Notes: a model not told the origin generated them from the sequence alone. 64,000 bases of DNA from Apis mellifera (GCF_003254395.2 NC_037643.1:17349463-17413462), one strand, 5' to 3'; shown: positions 35,158 to 47,797, numbered from the stretch's first letter. A program made the numbers and translations.

Positions 35158-35288
35158 AAAACTAAGCTTAATGAGAAAATAGGTGCGTGCGAGATGCCGG
35201 GAGACAACGCCCCAATTAACATAACGCATCGTGCGATAACATTTATTTATTTATATTCGCCTCCAGAGAGACGTGGAAGGGCGGGCGA

Positions 35289-35312
35289 GGGGCGGGGAGG
35301 AGGGGAGGGGGA
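35289..35312 (+). other. G-quadruplex-type motif (plus strand)
   Basis: Four runs of four or more G (GGGGCGGGGAGGAGGGGAGG, then more G) lie within 24 bases on the plus strand, fitting the classical four-tract rule with short loops. Neighbouring DNA is purine-rich on the same strand. In-cell folding is unknown. Confidence 0.5.
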
Positions 35313-37171
35313 GGAGAGAGGAGCGGGTCGAGTTTTATTTACGATCTATCAAGTTAATTAATAACGCTCTCTCTCCTCTCCTCTCCTCTCTCCTCTCTTC
35401 CCCCTCCTCCCTCCTCGCGTGGAAAAATTAATTCGGTCATTAACGGATCCCGAGATCCGTAACAGGGCGATGATATTCGTGTCGAGTCTCCCTCGGGACG
35501 ATTCCAGTCCCGTGGGCATTTTTCCGGAAATATATATATATAAATATCGATTAATCGAACAAAGAGTTATATATCCATCCGATTCCAATTTTTTCGAAGG
35601 AGAGATTGGCAAAAATTGGGGATAAAATTTCGATGGTCAAACTCGATTGGACAGAGAGAGATCGTTATTATCGATGAAAAAAGTACTGGGTCTTGGGTCG
35701 AGAATTTATTCCACGTGGCCGTTAAAAAAAATGATGGCCACTAATTGCATAAACCAACAAGCGTAACCCAATCCGAAGGAGCGGGGTGTCCCGCTCCTCC
35801 CGAGCGTGGAGGGGGGGGAGGGAGGATGGATAATTACCGTGGCGCAGGTCCGAGAGGCCTGGATGTAACACGATCCAGGGACACGCTACGAAAAACAGAG
35901 AAAGAAGTGAATCTTTTCGTTCGAATTCGGCTCCTCGACCTTCCCTGCTTTCGAAGGATACTATCTCCTTTGGAAACCGTTAAGGTTCCCCCCCACTCCT
36001 CTAATAAAACAAAAGTCCTCGGTGGCCCTCCTCCCCCCCCCATCCCCCCCTTAATGACCCGACCTAGCGTGTTTCTCGAGGTCGCGAACGTTCTCTCTCT
36101 CCGCGAACGTCGTAAAATATCGGACGAAATCTTTTCCATCCGACGATCCTCTCTTAATTTACGTTATTCATCGTGTAGAATTTTTTCTCGTGTTTAATAC
36201 CTTCTTCGATTCGATCGATCGAAGAGAGATTCGAAACGTAGAGGAATTAAATTTTATCATTATTATTATTATTATTATTGTTGTTTTCTGGAAAGAAAGC
36301 GCGCGAAAGTGGAATAATCTCTGGGATAAATTTTCGCTTGTTACTCGGAGGGGATGGGAGGGGAACAATTTTTTCTCTTCGGATCTTCGGTTATTTTCGG
36401 GACGCGAACCCTGTTTCAAAACCGTGGCGCAGAAATGTCGCACCTTCGGTGTCTTAACAACATGATAGAGTGCGAGCGACACCCAACTTTATCATTCTCG
36501 AGCGCGGTGGGTGCGTTAACTGCCTGTGCACGCTACTATTTTGCCGCCCCTATTAATAGATACGTCTGTGTCTATGTAGCCGCTGCATTACAGATATTAA
36601 TAGCCCATAAATTCAACGGTTATTTCCACAGGTGAAAGAGTTGTACCGTAAAAAAAGACACTCTTGTACTTGTCACATTGTTATTTCCTGGAACAATACC
36701 TCTCTCTCCTTCTCCACGAATGTTCGATTTCAATCGCGATTTTAATTCGCTCTTTTCGTTACGAAAAAGGAAAAAGGGGAAAAAAAAAGAGAGAGAAACG
36801 GATCTCATTAACGAAAGTAAAGGGGCGTCATCCTGTTCTAATAATACGCGTGACAGGCCGCGAGTCGGTGGCCGCGAAAAATACGAAACGCGGCGAGTGG
36901 CCCTCGCGCGATCCCGCGTCGCGTTTTTAATTATTTCGCTAGGTTTCTTCCCGTGATCACGGTTTCGCGGGGGAGGCGAGGAGGAAGCGGGGGGAGAGAG
37001 AGAGAGAGAGAGAGCGAGGAGGAGGAGGGTGGGGGAAGGTGTGTGTGCGCGCCACAGGCCGCAACTGCTGGCTGTGCATGCAGCCAGTGGGGAAGGGGAG
37101 GGGAGACACAATGGGGCACCGTCGAACCAAGGTCTCGCGGCACACGAACACGCGCACGCACACAGCCCCGG

Positions 37172-37200
37172 TATATATAATGTTTTATGGCCGCGATCAG
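37172..37200 (+). promoter_or_regulatory. Possible core promoter: TATA box plus initiator-like TCAG
   Basis: TATATATAA at 37172-37180 is followed by GATCAGCC, whose TCAG (37197-37200) resembles the insect initiator. The spacing from the first T of the TATA word to the A of TCAG is 27 bases, slightly short of the usual 30. A pure GA run lies about 160-180 bp upstream (36996-37016), and GAGA tracts are common at insect promoters. No reading frame or splice donor downstream confirms a transcript, so this is a weak call. Confidence 0.2.
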
Positions 37201-40200
37201 CCGTAGAAGTATGAAGTGTCGATAGAGCGAGGCAGAAGCGAAGAGCGGCGAAGATCAAAGGGCCTATAGACGCCGCGTGGTAGCTCGGGACACGCTCGCC
37301 TCCCCCCACCACTCCCTCCTCTCGCTCCTCGCAGCCTTCCCCTCCTTCCTCCCCTCGCTCCGACCGCAACGTGATTTCACCTATTCTCACCGTCTCTCTC
37401 TCTCTCTCTCTCTTCCCCTCCTATTTATTCCCTTCTCGCGCGTTTGCGGTGCTTCTTCCACTTTTTGTTCGCGACCGCGACCGACGCGCGTTTTCTTTCT
37501 CTCCTTTTTTCTCTCTCTCTCTCTCCTTCTCTCTTTTTGTTTTCACTCGCCTCGCCGTAAGAAGGCTCTGTACTCTGTTTCTCGCGCGTCAGGCGAGGCA
37601 TCATCGGTATCGCGACGTCGGTCGATACGTATACGTATACGAATGGAGACACAGGAAAGAGAGAGGTTTTGGGGAATCCGTTTGGAATCCGAATTCTGAC
37701 GGACGGACGGCCGCTCGAACGGCCGCGTTTCGAAACTAATAACGGCCAATTGTCGGCGTATCGCGTACCCGGCGTAATTGGAGGAATAAATTGAAAAATT
37801 AGCAGAACGGCTAGCTCGGTAGCCGTGACTCATCCGTCGTCATCGCGCTCCCTCCGGATCCGCCGGCCTGCCTCTGCCGATAATAACGACGGCTGGAATG
37901 TCACCACTCTCTCTCTCTCTCTCTCTCAACTTCTTCTCCGTAAATTTCGCAACGCGTTAACGATCGATCCAACGATTTATCCTTATCCAGAATAAATAAA
38001 TAAGTAAATAAATATATACATGTATAAAATATAAAAAGACTTAGGAAAGGAAACGGTGCAAAAGCTTAACCGCGAAGGGGTCAAGAACCCAGTGTTGCTA
38101 ATGAGCGGAGGAGGCATCTCTGGTCGCAATCGCATAAATCAGGGCAAAAGGGGGCAGGGAGCGACGAGGAGATGACAGGGGGGGGGAGGAGGGGGGCGCG
38201 CGCGAGTAGGAAAGATGGAGAGAATACGTCGGGCAGGTACGTCGTATACCTTGGTGGGTTCAGGAAAACATTGACACGACACGAGGCAACGCACCCGTCC
38301 CGCCGATGACACAGCGGCGCACGTGCGCTCCGAGTAGTCTGGCATAAATAATACAAGACGCGGACAAAGATGCCGCCCTCTTGACCATTTGTTTAAATTA
38401 AAATTATCCTCGGACCAAGTTCCGAGCCTGCCTCTCCTCTCTCTCTCTCTCTCTTTCTCAGCCGCCTCTCTTTTATTATAATTCTTAATGAAACACGCTC
38501 TATGCTCGTCCGACCACCTATCTCTAATTTCTCTTTCTTCCTTCCTTCCGTTTCTCTCTTTTTTTTTTTAAGGGCCGCGCCCTTAACCTCGTTTCGCGCA
38601 CGATTCTTATTCTTCTTCTTCTTGTTTGTGTATCGAGATTAAAAGTCGAGAGGAGACGGGAGAGGGGAGATGGAGGTCGGGGACGCCGTTATCGGGTGGG
38701 GAGGGGGGCCAGGGTCGAAAGAGGTTGGAATAGAATCATCAGGAATTCCGGGCATGACCTTAAATCGACTCGCCGATACCGATCTCTATCGATAGCCCCC
38801 TCCCCCTCCTCTCTCGAAGGATCCTCGACTGGAAACACGGCGACTCGTCCGAGATTTTATGGCGGTGATTTCGGACGTCCTGTCGATTCTCATTCGTGGC
38901 TAATTGAACGTTTTCTCACAGACGTTTCTTCGGATAAGGGGGAGAATATCGGTGACGTTTCTCCGAAACTATATATATACACACAAGTTGAAAGTAATTT
39001 TCCAATTAGCAGAGAGGGGATTAAAATTGAACTCGAAATGCGAGTATATATAATGCTACCTTACAACTCTAACGCGTCAGAGTTTACGTATTTAACGATA
39101 GGAGACTCTCAAATCTTTCTTTCTCCAGATAAGTAAGCACTAGAACTAGCAGAAAGATAGTCTAGAGAAACGTTACAGTTAATTAAACATCGTTTTCGCC
39201 ACGACTTTGAAAGTAATAAAGAGGTAAAACGTGTAAGCGTAATATTCGCTATATATATAATAGATAAGATAACGATACGAAGAATTCTCGTATCCGTATT
39301 TATCGACTGTTCTGAATCGAGTTGGATAATTGAATTTGTTCGATTCGAGGAGTTGGAATCGAGGCGAGGAATTCGAGGGATGTATTTTATTTCAGCGATC
39401 GAGAAGGCGAGCGAGCAACGCAACGGGAGGAAACACGGGCGTTAACGACGCGTACGTGCCCGCGACGCGTCGGCCCGCAAGAAAAGAAAAGCGCTCCTCG
39501 CACGAGGAAACACGCGCGCGCATAAGCGAACACGAACACGCGGTCGCTCGTTTCTTCTTCTCGAGTTAAATGGGCCGGCAACGGATCGCGCTCGAGGGGG
39601 GAGCGAGCAGGGCCGATTCGATTGGTCGTTTAGCGGGGGAGGGGGAGGACCGCGCCACTTGTAAAACGCGAAACTCGTTCCTGCGGACGGATCCGAAGCG
39701 AGCGAACTACGCGCAATTTACCTCCTCCCACTCCTCCGGCTGACGCGCTCTTTAAACGCATCGGGGGTTTCTCGAGCGGTTTTATCGAATTCTGATCTCT
39801 CCTCTCCTCTCCTTCCCCGCTTCCTCTGAACGCGATCCGACCGATAGGCAAACGCGGGATGCCAGATGTTGGGCCAAGGCAATTTGCGCAACCATCGATT
39901 TACGACGGTCATATATACCGCGTTTCAACTTGCTTTTCCCCCGGTTTAATGGAGCTTCAATAAAGCCCGTTCCCCGTCGCGAGTAGTCCGACGACCGACC
40001 GCCTCCTCTCCTCCTCCCCTCTCGCGTGAAATTTCCACAGTCGGTTGGTTGGTGGAATTTTTATTCCATTAGCGGATTCGTCTCCTCGATCTCGATACGC
40101 GATAAAAAGGAAAGGGGGGGAAAAAAAAAGAAAGAAAGAAAGAAAGAAAGAAACGGTTGAATGATAGATCGGCGCGGCGTTGATCGCATCGAGGATCCGT

Positions 40201-40498
40201 CAATGTCAGGAGCGCAACGTCGCAGGGGAGTTTCCGTGGCCGCGCTCCTCCTTTGACACACGGATACCTTTCCCTCCTCGCTCACCAGGACTTTCCGTGC
40301 CTTAGATGCTGCGAGAAGATACGGTGTGGAAGGTGTAATGGATCGCCACACGACCAGCCGCCCCCAACCCCCTCCGGGTAAGGAACACCGGGCTCAGATC
40401 GGTCAGATTACAGAGAAACGGGGCATAATGTCCAAACAGTTGCTCGTCAACAACCGTCTAACGGGTCCCGTCTAATGTTAAACGTTCACGATCGCCCG

Positions 40499-40529
<31 letters not shown>

Positions 40530-40825
40530 ATCCGATTCCTCGAACATCGAATTCCTCGTCGAATACCGTTACCAAATAAACCAGATCCTCCGTGATCCGA
40601 AAACCGAACGCTCCTTTCGTTTCCCTAACGAAGCCTGTGACTCCAACGAATAGCAGCACAGTAAAGACTCCCGTATCCCGTATACGTGTTTTGTCCTTCG
40701 CGCGACGTTTCGTAGCAATGTTTACATACTTAGGTTACGAACGTAAACACAACGTATACTTTCCTGCCTTCGCTCGGTCGAACGTAATCGCGTCGACTCA
40801 GTGCGAAGCGGGGAACGGTATCGCG

Positions 40826-41010
40826 ATGACGAGTGAACGAGAACGCGTGGTTTTAACCGTCGAGCAGAAATACGAAATAATTAATAGACGTTGAAAGTGG
40901 CGAAAATGGTTCGAGGCGTAACGGGAACGTAATTCTACTACGGTTGCTCGCGATGAAAAATTTATGCGACATAGCGGCTGAAAAGATATTCTTGGACGTC
41001 GAAAGAAGAA
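40826..41010 (+). pseudogene. Possible fragment of a CENP-B/pogo-type helix-turn-helix (transposase relic)
   Basis: The segment starting at the ATG at 40826 reads MTSERERVVLTVEQKYEIIN, which resembles the first helices of the CENP-B N-terminal (psq-like) DNA-binding domain of jerky/tigger/pogo transposases, where a basic stretch precedes VLT-x-EQK-x-EII. The frame ends at 40892-40894. In the next frame VESGEN follows, and further frame changes give TTVARDEKFM-like text, which fits the second half of such a domain with several frameshifts. No DDE catalytic region, inverted repeats or target duplication could be found. If correct, it is a short, old relic. The resemblance rests on about 20 residues and could be chance. 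Confidence 0.4.
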
Positions 41011-41340
41011 ATTGTCGATTTTCTTCCTTCTATACCATCTTTTTACCTCCTTATTACTCCGGATATACTGCAGATATACTTCGGTAAAAAAAGAAACGTT
41101 ATCGGCGAGGTTTCTCTCTCTGGATATCGACGACGAGGCGAGGGGAAGAGCGGGATAAAACGAAAGCGTGCACGACTATCCCACGGTCGAGGGAATCTCC
41201 GTTTCTCCCGCAGGAGAAGAGATATTCGATTTCGGTAGCTATCTGGCTCGCGTCCGTACGTAGAGTGCGCGAGTATCCTCGTCGGGATGGTGGAAAGCGA
41301 TGGACGGACGTGGATCTGCGCGGAAAGACGTGGCTCTGTA

Positions 41341-41341
41341 T

Positions 41342-41382
<41 letters not shown>
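41341..41382. repeat. (TG)n microsatellite
   Basis: A TG dinucleotide run of about 42 bp with TA interruptions at its left end, flowing into GCGCGC on the right. It alternates purine and pyrimidine and so has Z-DNA-forming character. Likely length-polymorphic. Confidence 0.9.
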
Positions 41383-41385
<3 letters not shown>

Positions 41386-42616
41386 CGCGCGGTCGAGGGG
41401 TGGGGGGAGGACGAGGAGATCGACGAGCACACGGGCGGAAAACGGAGAGAAGAGGTAGAAAGAGGAAACGAGCTGTGGAAGATGAAAGAAGGACGGGCGC
41501 GGGTATGACGGTTTGGGTCCGGTAAGAACGAAGAAGGAAGAAATAGTGAGGGGGATAAGAGAGAGTGAGAGAGAGAGAGAGAGAGACACAGAGGGAACTT
41601 GTTATGCTTTGAGAGATATGGCGGAGGCCTGCGGAATACATAATTTTGTAAAGACAAAAATGCTGCGGTCGTGCCTCGGTGGAGTCGCATTTTTCCTTGT
41701 TTCACGAAATGTTCAGCCTCGCCTTCTCCCCCTCCCCTCCCTCCCTCCCTCCGTCCCTGGCCTGCTCCTTGTCCAAGCTTCTCTCCCCGCGCGTTCATCC
41801 CTCTCTCGTCGTTCCTCCTAGTAATGCGCCGCGGAATGAGAAACGTTTTGTAAAAAATGTATCCGCATCTTCGCGGTGGCGGGGCTCCAGCGGCCGCCTC
41901 TCTCTCTCTCTCCTTTTTCTCGCTCCTCCGTTCTATGTACGTGTGTGTGCGCGCGCGTGTGCGTAGGGTAACATACCGTGGCGTAGCCGTGCGCGTGTTC
42001 TTGGAACGCGATCAAACGAATTCTGATGCCGCTAGAAACGATTTCATACGGTCGATCGGATGATGATACTCTCGTCGCGTCGTTCGAATCATGGATCGAT
42101 GAGATTCGACAGAGAAGAGGAATGCTGGGAATTTAATTTATATAATCATTTCGTTCGTTTCCATTCGTTCCATTCGAGAAGAGGTATACGTATATTTACG
42201 CGATCTCGATAATTCTCTCGAGGATATCGGTTACGAGTTGTACAAAGTGGAGTGGACGATAAAAACGTGGTGTAAAGCGATGGACGGAAATAGGTGAAAC
42301 TCGGGTAACGGGTCCTACTCCTGGGAAAGGGAAAAATTTCCATAAACTCTCCCCGATCCCTGTCCCTGCGATCTCCCAGTCCCTTGCCTTCCCTTCCCTC
42401 CCCTCCCCTCCCCCTTCCCCTAACCCCGCTTTCACGCATAGTTGAGATCCCTAACCGATTTTAGTGGTTTCCCTTTGACTTTTTGACGTCTTACAAGGGC
42501 CGACAGCCATTTCGAATACTTCTGTAACCGCGTGCGAGGGAAGGTAAGGGGAAAGGGTGGGAGGGAGGGGGTCCGTCGCCGCCATAACTAACCTTGGATA
42601 ACTCCCCGCAACTTTG

Positions 42617-42618
<2 letters not shown>

Positions 42619-42655
<37 letters not shown>
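42619..42655. repeat. (CT)n microsatellite, among the longest pure CT runs here
   Basis: An uninterrupted CT run of about 36 bp; the plus strand is all pyrimidine. It is among the longest of several dozen CT/GA runs in the window and likely length-polymorphic. Confidence 0.9.
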
Positions 42656-42657
<2 letters not shown>

Positions 42658-44006
42658 CAGCCAGTGTACGACGCTCCAACTTCTCGAACTTCTCGTCCGA
42701 TTCGAATGGGAGGGGGGGGGGCGAGGGAGATTACCGCCTTTCGCGATTACCGCCGCGATTAATTTATCGCGTGTAATTTCGATACGCTTTTTTTTTTTAT
42801 AAACGCTCTTCTTTTCACTCTTTTTCCATCGAAACTCTATTTCATCAAACTCGATAACCCATTTCCTTTTACACGGAGAGAGAGAAAGAGAGAGAGAGAG
42901 AGAGGAATAGAATGGGACGAGGAGAAGAGGGAAAACGGCGGCGAGAGATTCGGAGAATCGGCGAAGAAGAAGAAGAAGAAGAAGAAGAAGAGGAGGAAGG
43001 CGAACCAGAGTGAGGAGTTTGCATTCTGGCACGTATAGCAGTTTTCGAGATGGGTATTTGATAGGATGTGGACACGTAGGCGGTGTGTATACGCGGCGAC
43101 TCGGTAGATTAGGATGATATAATTACGGCATTAACATAAGTCAGCGGGCAGCGGACGGGCGCGGAATAGTAATCGCGTCGAACACGTGTGCGCGCGCGCG
43201 CGCGCGCGCTCCTTCGTTTCACCGCGTTTTCGTCGGCCGGATACACAAGGCCTTCTTCTCTTAAATACCGAGATATTTATCGCGGCGATCCACCCCGGTG
43301 ACGTATGGCCGGCTCGTTTTCCGAATTTAATCGTTTCGAGGTAAGTAAGGGGAGGTGGCCCCCATCCTCGTTATCCAATCTCGCTTAAATTTCATCCTTA
43401 TCCACGGATCGAAGATTCTTCTTTCTTCTTCCCTCCTTTCTCTCTCATTGTCCCATCGATGGATCCTGTCCCAACCCGCTAGGAATATCACGGCCCAGAA
43501 ATTCGATCCCCCATCGATCCCCCCTATTTTCCCTCTTTTTAAACTCTTTCGAGGGAACGCAAGAGAAGAGGAGTCGGCGAGGAGAAAAAAAATATTCGGC
43601 GGAAAATTTCCGCGAAATTCTTCCCTCCTCCTGCTCCATCCTCGCGATTGTCGCGTGACAATTTCCAAATTGCCGTGAGAGATCCGCGACTCACAAAGGA
43701 AAATCCGTGGGATCCGACGGGGAAAGAGCGACAACCCCCGGCGCTTTGGAGGTTTGGAAGGAAAAAAGGAGGGAGGAGGAGGAGGAGGAGACCCGGGCGC
43801 GCGCGGTAGCAGCGTTCGGAAAGTTGGTGAACTGATGAAGCAGTCAGGCGATCATAAAAGGTAGGCAAGTTGAGCGTTGCCTGATGAAGAAATAAAAGTG
43901 TACCCCCTCCCGCCTCCCTCCTCCCCTCCCCGGCCCAACCGGTCGGAAGGCACAGAAAGCGGCAGAGATAGGGTTGCGGACCCGGGCAGATTTCGCTTCC
44001 CTCTCT

Positions 44007-44052
<46 letters not shown>

Positions 44053-44163
44053 TTCTGGGTTTATCCGAGTCACCGATCGCGTAGATTCCGAGAACCAGCC
44101 GAAACAATATCATAACTCGTCGGCCCCGGGAGCCCATGCCCGTAAATAGAAATGCCTGATACC

Positions 44164-44198
<35 letters not shown>

Positions 44199-44316
44199 AG
44201 GAAGAAAAAGAGACTCGCTGGCTGCTTCGTATTCCTCCCGCGCAAACGGGGCTCCATGATAATTATGATGCGTCTTGGAGAGGCTCGCGATCGGTTCGCT
44301 TTCTATTCGTGATCGA

Positions 44317-45480
44317 AATTTCTTTCGTTCGGCCGATCATTCTTATCATTATTATTATTATTATTATTCCTCTTCCATAGTATCTCGATATTGTATAAAA
44401 GGGAAATAAAGTTAGAGAAGGACGGATCGAATTAGGAAAATTTGAAAATTCGTGAAATGTATCATTATTATTATTATTATTATTATTTTTTTCTCTATGG
44501 TGTCTCGATATTGGATAAAAGGGGAAACAAGAGAAGGATGGATCAAAACTTTGAATTGGAAAAATTTGAAAATTTATGAAATGTAGAAGGATAAGGATAT
44601 GATTCGTAGATTTCGATATTTAAAAGGGGAAAGGAAATTTCTTTCGTTCGTCCAATCATTCTTATCATTATTATTATTATTATTATTCTTCTCGATATTG
44701 GATAAAAGAGGAAACAAAGTCAGAAAAGGATGGATCGAAACTTCGAATTGGGAAAATTAGAAAATTTGTGAAATGTAAAAGAATAGGGATTGATTCATAG
44801 ATTTCGATATTTAAAATGGGAAACGAAATTTCTTTCGTTCGGCCAATCATTCTTATTCCTCCTGCCTGGTGTCTCGATATTGTATAAAAGGGAAACGAAA
44901 TCAGAGAAGGACGGATCGAATTGAGAAAATTTGTAAATTCGTGAAATATAGAAGGATAGAGATATGATAGATTTCGATATTTAAAAGGGGAAAGGAAATT
45001 TCTTTCGTTCGGCCAATCATTCTTATCATTATTATTATTATTATTCCTCTTCTCGATATTGGATAAAAGAGGAAACAAAGAAAAGGATCGAAACTTCGAA
45101 TTGGGAAAATTTGAAAATTTGTGAAATATAGTAGGATAGAGATATGATTGGTAGATTTCGATATTTAAAAAGGGAAAGGAAATTTCTTTCGTTCGATCAA
45201 TCATTATTATTATTATTATTATTATTATTTCTTCTCCATGTCTCGATATTGTATAAAAGGGGAAACGAAATCAGAGAAGTATGGATCGAATTGGGAAAAT
45301 TTGAAAATTCGTGAAATGTATCATTATTATTATCATTATTATTATTTTTTCTCCATGGTGTCTCGATATTGGATAAAAGGGAAACGAAATCAAAGAAGTA
45401 TGGATCGAATTGAGAAAATTTGAAAATTCGTGAAATGTAGAAGGATAGAGATATGATTCGTAGATTTCGATATCGAAAAT
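44317..45480. repeat. AT-rich tandem array, about 170-190-bp units with internal (ATT)n
   Basis: Copies of AATTTCTTTCGTTCG begin near 44317, 44636, 44827, 44998 and 45181. The first gap (about 320 bp) is a unit and a half; later gaps are 191, 171 and 183 bp. Each unit contains CCAATCATTCTTATCATT, an (ATT)n microsatellite of variable length, TCTCGATATTGGATAAAAG, a segment ending GTGAAATGTAGAAGGATA, and GATTTCGATATTTAAAA. Variation in unit length comes mainly from the (ATT)n. Frames on the minus strand encode the repeat (for example KEISFP) and are not genes. Confidence 0.9.
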
Positions 45481-47689
45481 TATAGAATAGATATAATTTA
45501 AAGTTCACTGAAATCTTATCCGTGATTTTATTATTGAATATTTCCATTTCCTTCGATACCACTTTCGTAAATGTAAATCCCTTTCGTAAATTTTATTTAT
45601 CCACATCCGGTTTCGAAATTTCATCATTTCCGAAAGAGAAATGATTTTGGAGGGGAGGAAATTAGAATTAGAAAAATTCGTTGGAATCGGAGAAATTATA
45701 AAATTCGCTCGGATTATTATTTTCCATTACATTTCTGGCGGCGAGATTCCATCCATTAGATTTCATCCATTTCCTTCGCACGAAGGAAGGTCCGAATCTT
45801 TTCGAATCGGCCAACGGGCAGAGAGCGAAAGAGAGAGAGAGAGACCCGCTTTTGCCTAGGTTTTCGGCTTTCAGGCTTTCGAAGAATAGACACTGGAACC
45901 ACGGGTTGCGCTCGCTTAATCCGCGAATCGAAGCTTTCATGCATAATTCATGGCCGCGCCTTCGCCCTCCCCCCTTCTTCCCCTCCCCTCCCTCCCTGCT
46001 TCGCCACGCGGCGTCTTTTGAATCGGAAACTTTTGGAATTCCCTTCCCGACGGGAAATTTATCGCGCTTACGGCATTTACGTCGCCGAGAAAACTCCGCG
46101 TTTTACACCTCCATCCTACCTCCCCTGCCCTTCTTCTCCTCCCTCAGCCAACAAGAACCGCGGCCACGTTCCACGACAGATCTATTTTTCTCCACCGTTT
46201 CCTCCTTTTTTTTTCTCTCTCTCTCTCTCTTTTTTAACACCGTTTACCGCGAAATGTATTTTTTACCCGCGATTCAACGCGATTCTCGTTAATATTATAC
46301 AAATACGTTTCGTTTCTCTGTTACCTCCTTTCCTTTTATAAAATTTATAAAACCGATACGAATCGATTCCTTCCTCGAGAAAGGAGATACAAGAGATTTC
46401 TCGAGAAATCTTCGAGCTTCTCGATTTCCATCTCTCTTTCTTCCATTTTTCGAGAGGTCGTAAATAATTTTTCGAACAATGCCCGGCCAACAGCCGATCC
46501 GGGAGGGGTTGCTGCAACAACGACGACAACGGAGGAGAGGAAGAGAAAAAAAAGTCGTGATTAATATTTGAGAATTTATAGAGAGAGAGAGAGAAGGGGA
46601 CGACGGTTGGTCTGGAAATCGAGCACCGCGACCGATACAATTTAACCATGCGGGTGACCTCTTCCCCCCTTCCTTCTCCCAATTTCAATCGTCGTAGAAA
46701 GGGATTGATACGGGCGATCCTGGTCAGAATCAAGAGCGATTCGACGACAGGAGCACGTCTCCGCCATAAATGCAGAAAGCCCTCCTCCTCTCTTTGTCTG
46801 TCTCTTCTGTCCTCTGCGCGGAGGACAGAGTCAAGGAGGGGGAGGGAGGAGGAACGTTTATGGGCACGTTTTTCTTTTTGGTGGCCGCTTTCGGGGAACG
46901 AATACGATGATTTGGGTAATTCTCGTTGTCGAGGAGGAAGATTTCGAGGCCCGATTAAGCGGAACGACTGATGAAGGAAGACGACGAAATCTCCACGGAT
47001 CGGGCCACGAAAATCGTTATTATTTGATGTAATAAAGACCGAGGTCTTTCTGGTTCGAGAGACTCGGTCCCCTTCGTCGCCTCGAACAGAGAAAGAAAGG
47101 AAAAGAAAGCATCTGAATTCGCATCTGAATAAAGTAATATCGAAAGACACGTATGTTTGCGTACATATATTTAAGATTTCGGGATTTTCGTTCCTTTCGT
47201 TGGAAGTAACGGTTTCGAGGTGCACAGCGCCTTGGCCTCCTCGTCGTCGAAACGAGCCACCTCCACGAGCGTGGCTAATGGATTTATGGTGGCAAAAATT
47301 CACCGACCAGACATGTCTCGCCTTCGTACAATTTTCGGAGACGATATTAGCATTAGGGAGTGAGCGGGAGAGAGAGAGGAAGAAGAAGCGCTGCAAGGGG
47401 CAAGGTAGTATATACCTCGTGGGCCCAGGTAGAGATCGTCCTACGCGTTGCTCCAACAACGACAAACCACACCCCGGGCCCTCTTTTGGACAATGGGTGA
47501 CGCGCTGCACCCCTCCTCGCCCCTCTTTTTCTTGAATTATGGCCCACCTGGACCCCCCCTCCTCCCCCGCCTTTTTTTTAACTATTCGAGAACGCGTCGC
47601 GTCTCCTTCTCCATGTCTCAAGATCCATCTCAAATTATTAACCGTGTTGCAATATACGATAGATTTCAGTGTAAGAATAATAAATAAGT
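45481..47689. other. Non-coding stretch containing the longest open frame of the window
   Basis: Positions 45481-45760 are AT-rich and resemble decayed flank of the preceding array. CT/GA tracts lie near 45829-45843, 46216-46232 and 46579-46596. The minus strand is open from 47633 to 46263 (456 codons), but it begins with TTG, has few internal ATG codons, a composition rich in Arg and Ser, and no recognisable domain. I regard it as a chance frame in stop-poor purine/pyrimidine DNA. Confidence 0.5.
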
Positions 47690-47755
47690 TAATGCTTTAA
47701 TTTACGTTAAAAATATATTAATTGTACGAAAGGACTTTAATTTGTAAATTATTTA
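47690..47755 (+). pseudogene. rrnL: Mitochondrial 16S rRNA 3'-end fragment (within NUMT)
   Basis: The final part of the mitochondrial large-subunit rRNA. The diagnostic piece is GTACGAAAGGAC at 47724-47735, the mitochondrial form of the universally conserved sarcin-ricin loop, which lies close to the 3' end of the molecule in insects. What precedes it is A+T-rich and consistent with the last helices, but I cannot fix the left end. Confidence 0.75.
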
Positions 47756-47797
47756 TGAATAATATTAATAATAAAGTGCATTAAATTTAGGATTTAA
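47756..47797 (+). pseudogene. trnL1: Partial mitochondrial tRNA-Leu(UAG) (within NUMT)
   Basis: AAGTGCA leads into an anticodon arm: stem TTAAA (47781-47785), loop TTTAGGA (anticodon TAG at 47788-47790), stem TTTAA (47793-47797). This tRNA sits between 16S rRNA and nad1 in most insects, which supports the call. The T-arm and 3' acceptor strand are not found because nad1-like sequence follows at once. Confidence 0.6.

Larger units (their letters stand above)
34931..40825. other. Non-coding, GC-rich stretch with a possible core promoter
   Basis: Contents are (GA)n at about 35129-35155, a G-rich ladder at 35289-35312, CT/TCC tracts near 35368-35415, C homopolymers near 36036, (ATT)n near 36258-36279, GA-rich DNA at 36992-37030, several CT tracts at 37385-37530, (CT)n near 37908-37927, GA/AAAG repeats near 40125-40150, and (TA)n at about 40500-40527. 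Positions 36420-36640 form a unique island with TTAATAG/CCATAAA words. No exon is recognised. Confidence 0.55.
41011..44316. other. Non-coding stretch with several long microsatellites
   Basis: Contents are (TG)n at 41341-41382, GA-rich DNA near 41555-41590, (CT)n near 41898-41913, CG/TG alternation near 41942-41962, a C-rich ladder at 42396-42420, (CT)n at 42619-42655, (GAA)n near 42965-42990, (CG)n at 43186-43209, (GGA)n near 43770-43790 and CT-rich DNA at about 44000-44048. The 251-residue frame at 41043-41798 is a translation of these (it contains a His-Thr ladder from the TG run) and is not a gene. Confidence 0.65.

Noticed and set aside
41043..41798. 251-residue minus-strand frame with a His-Thr ladder
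   Set aside because: The ladder is the translation of the (TG)n microsatellite and the rest is CT-repeat Ser/Leu text; there is no domain and the ends fall in repeats.
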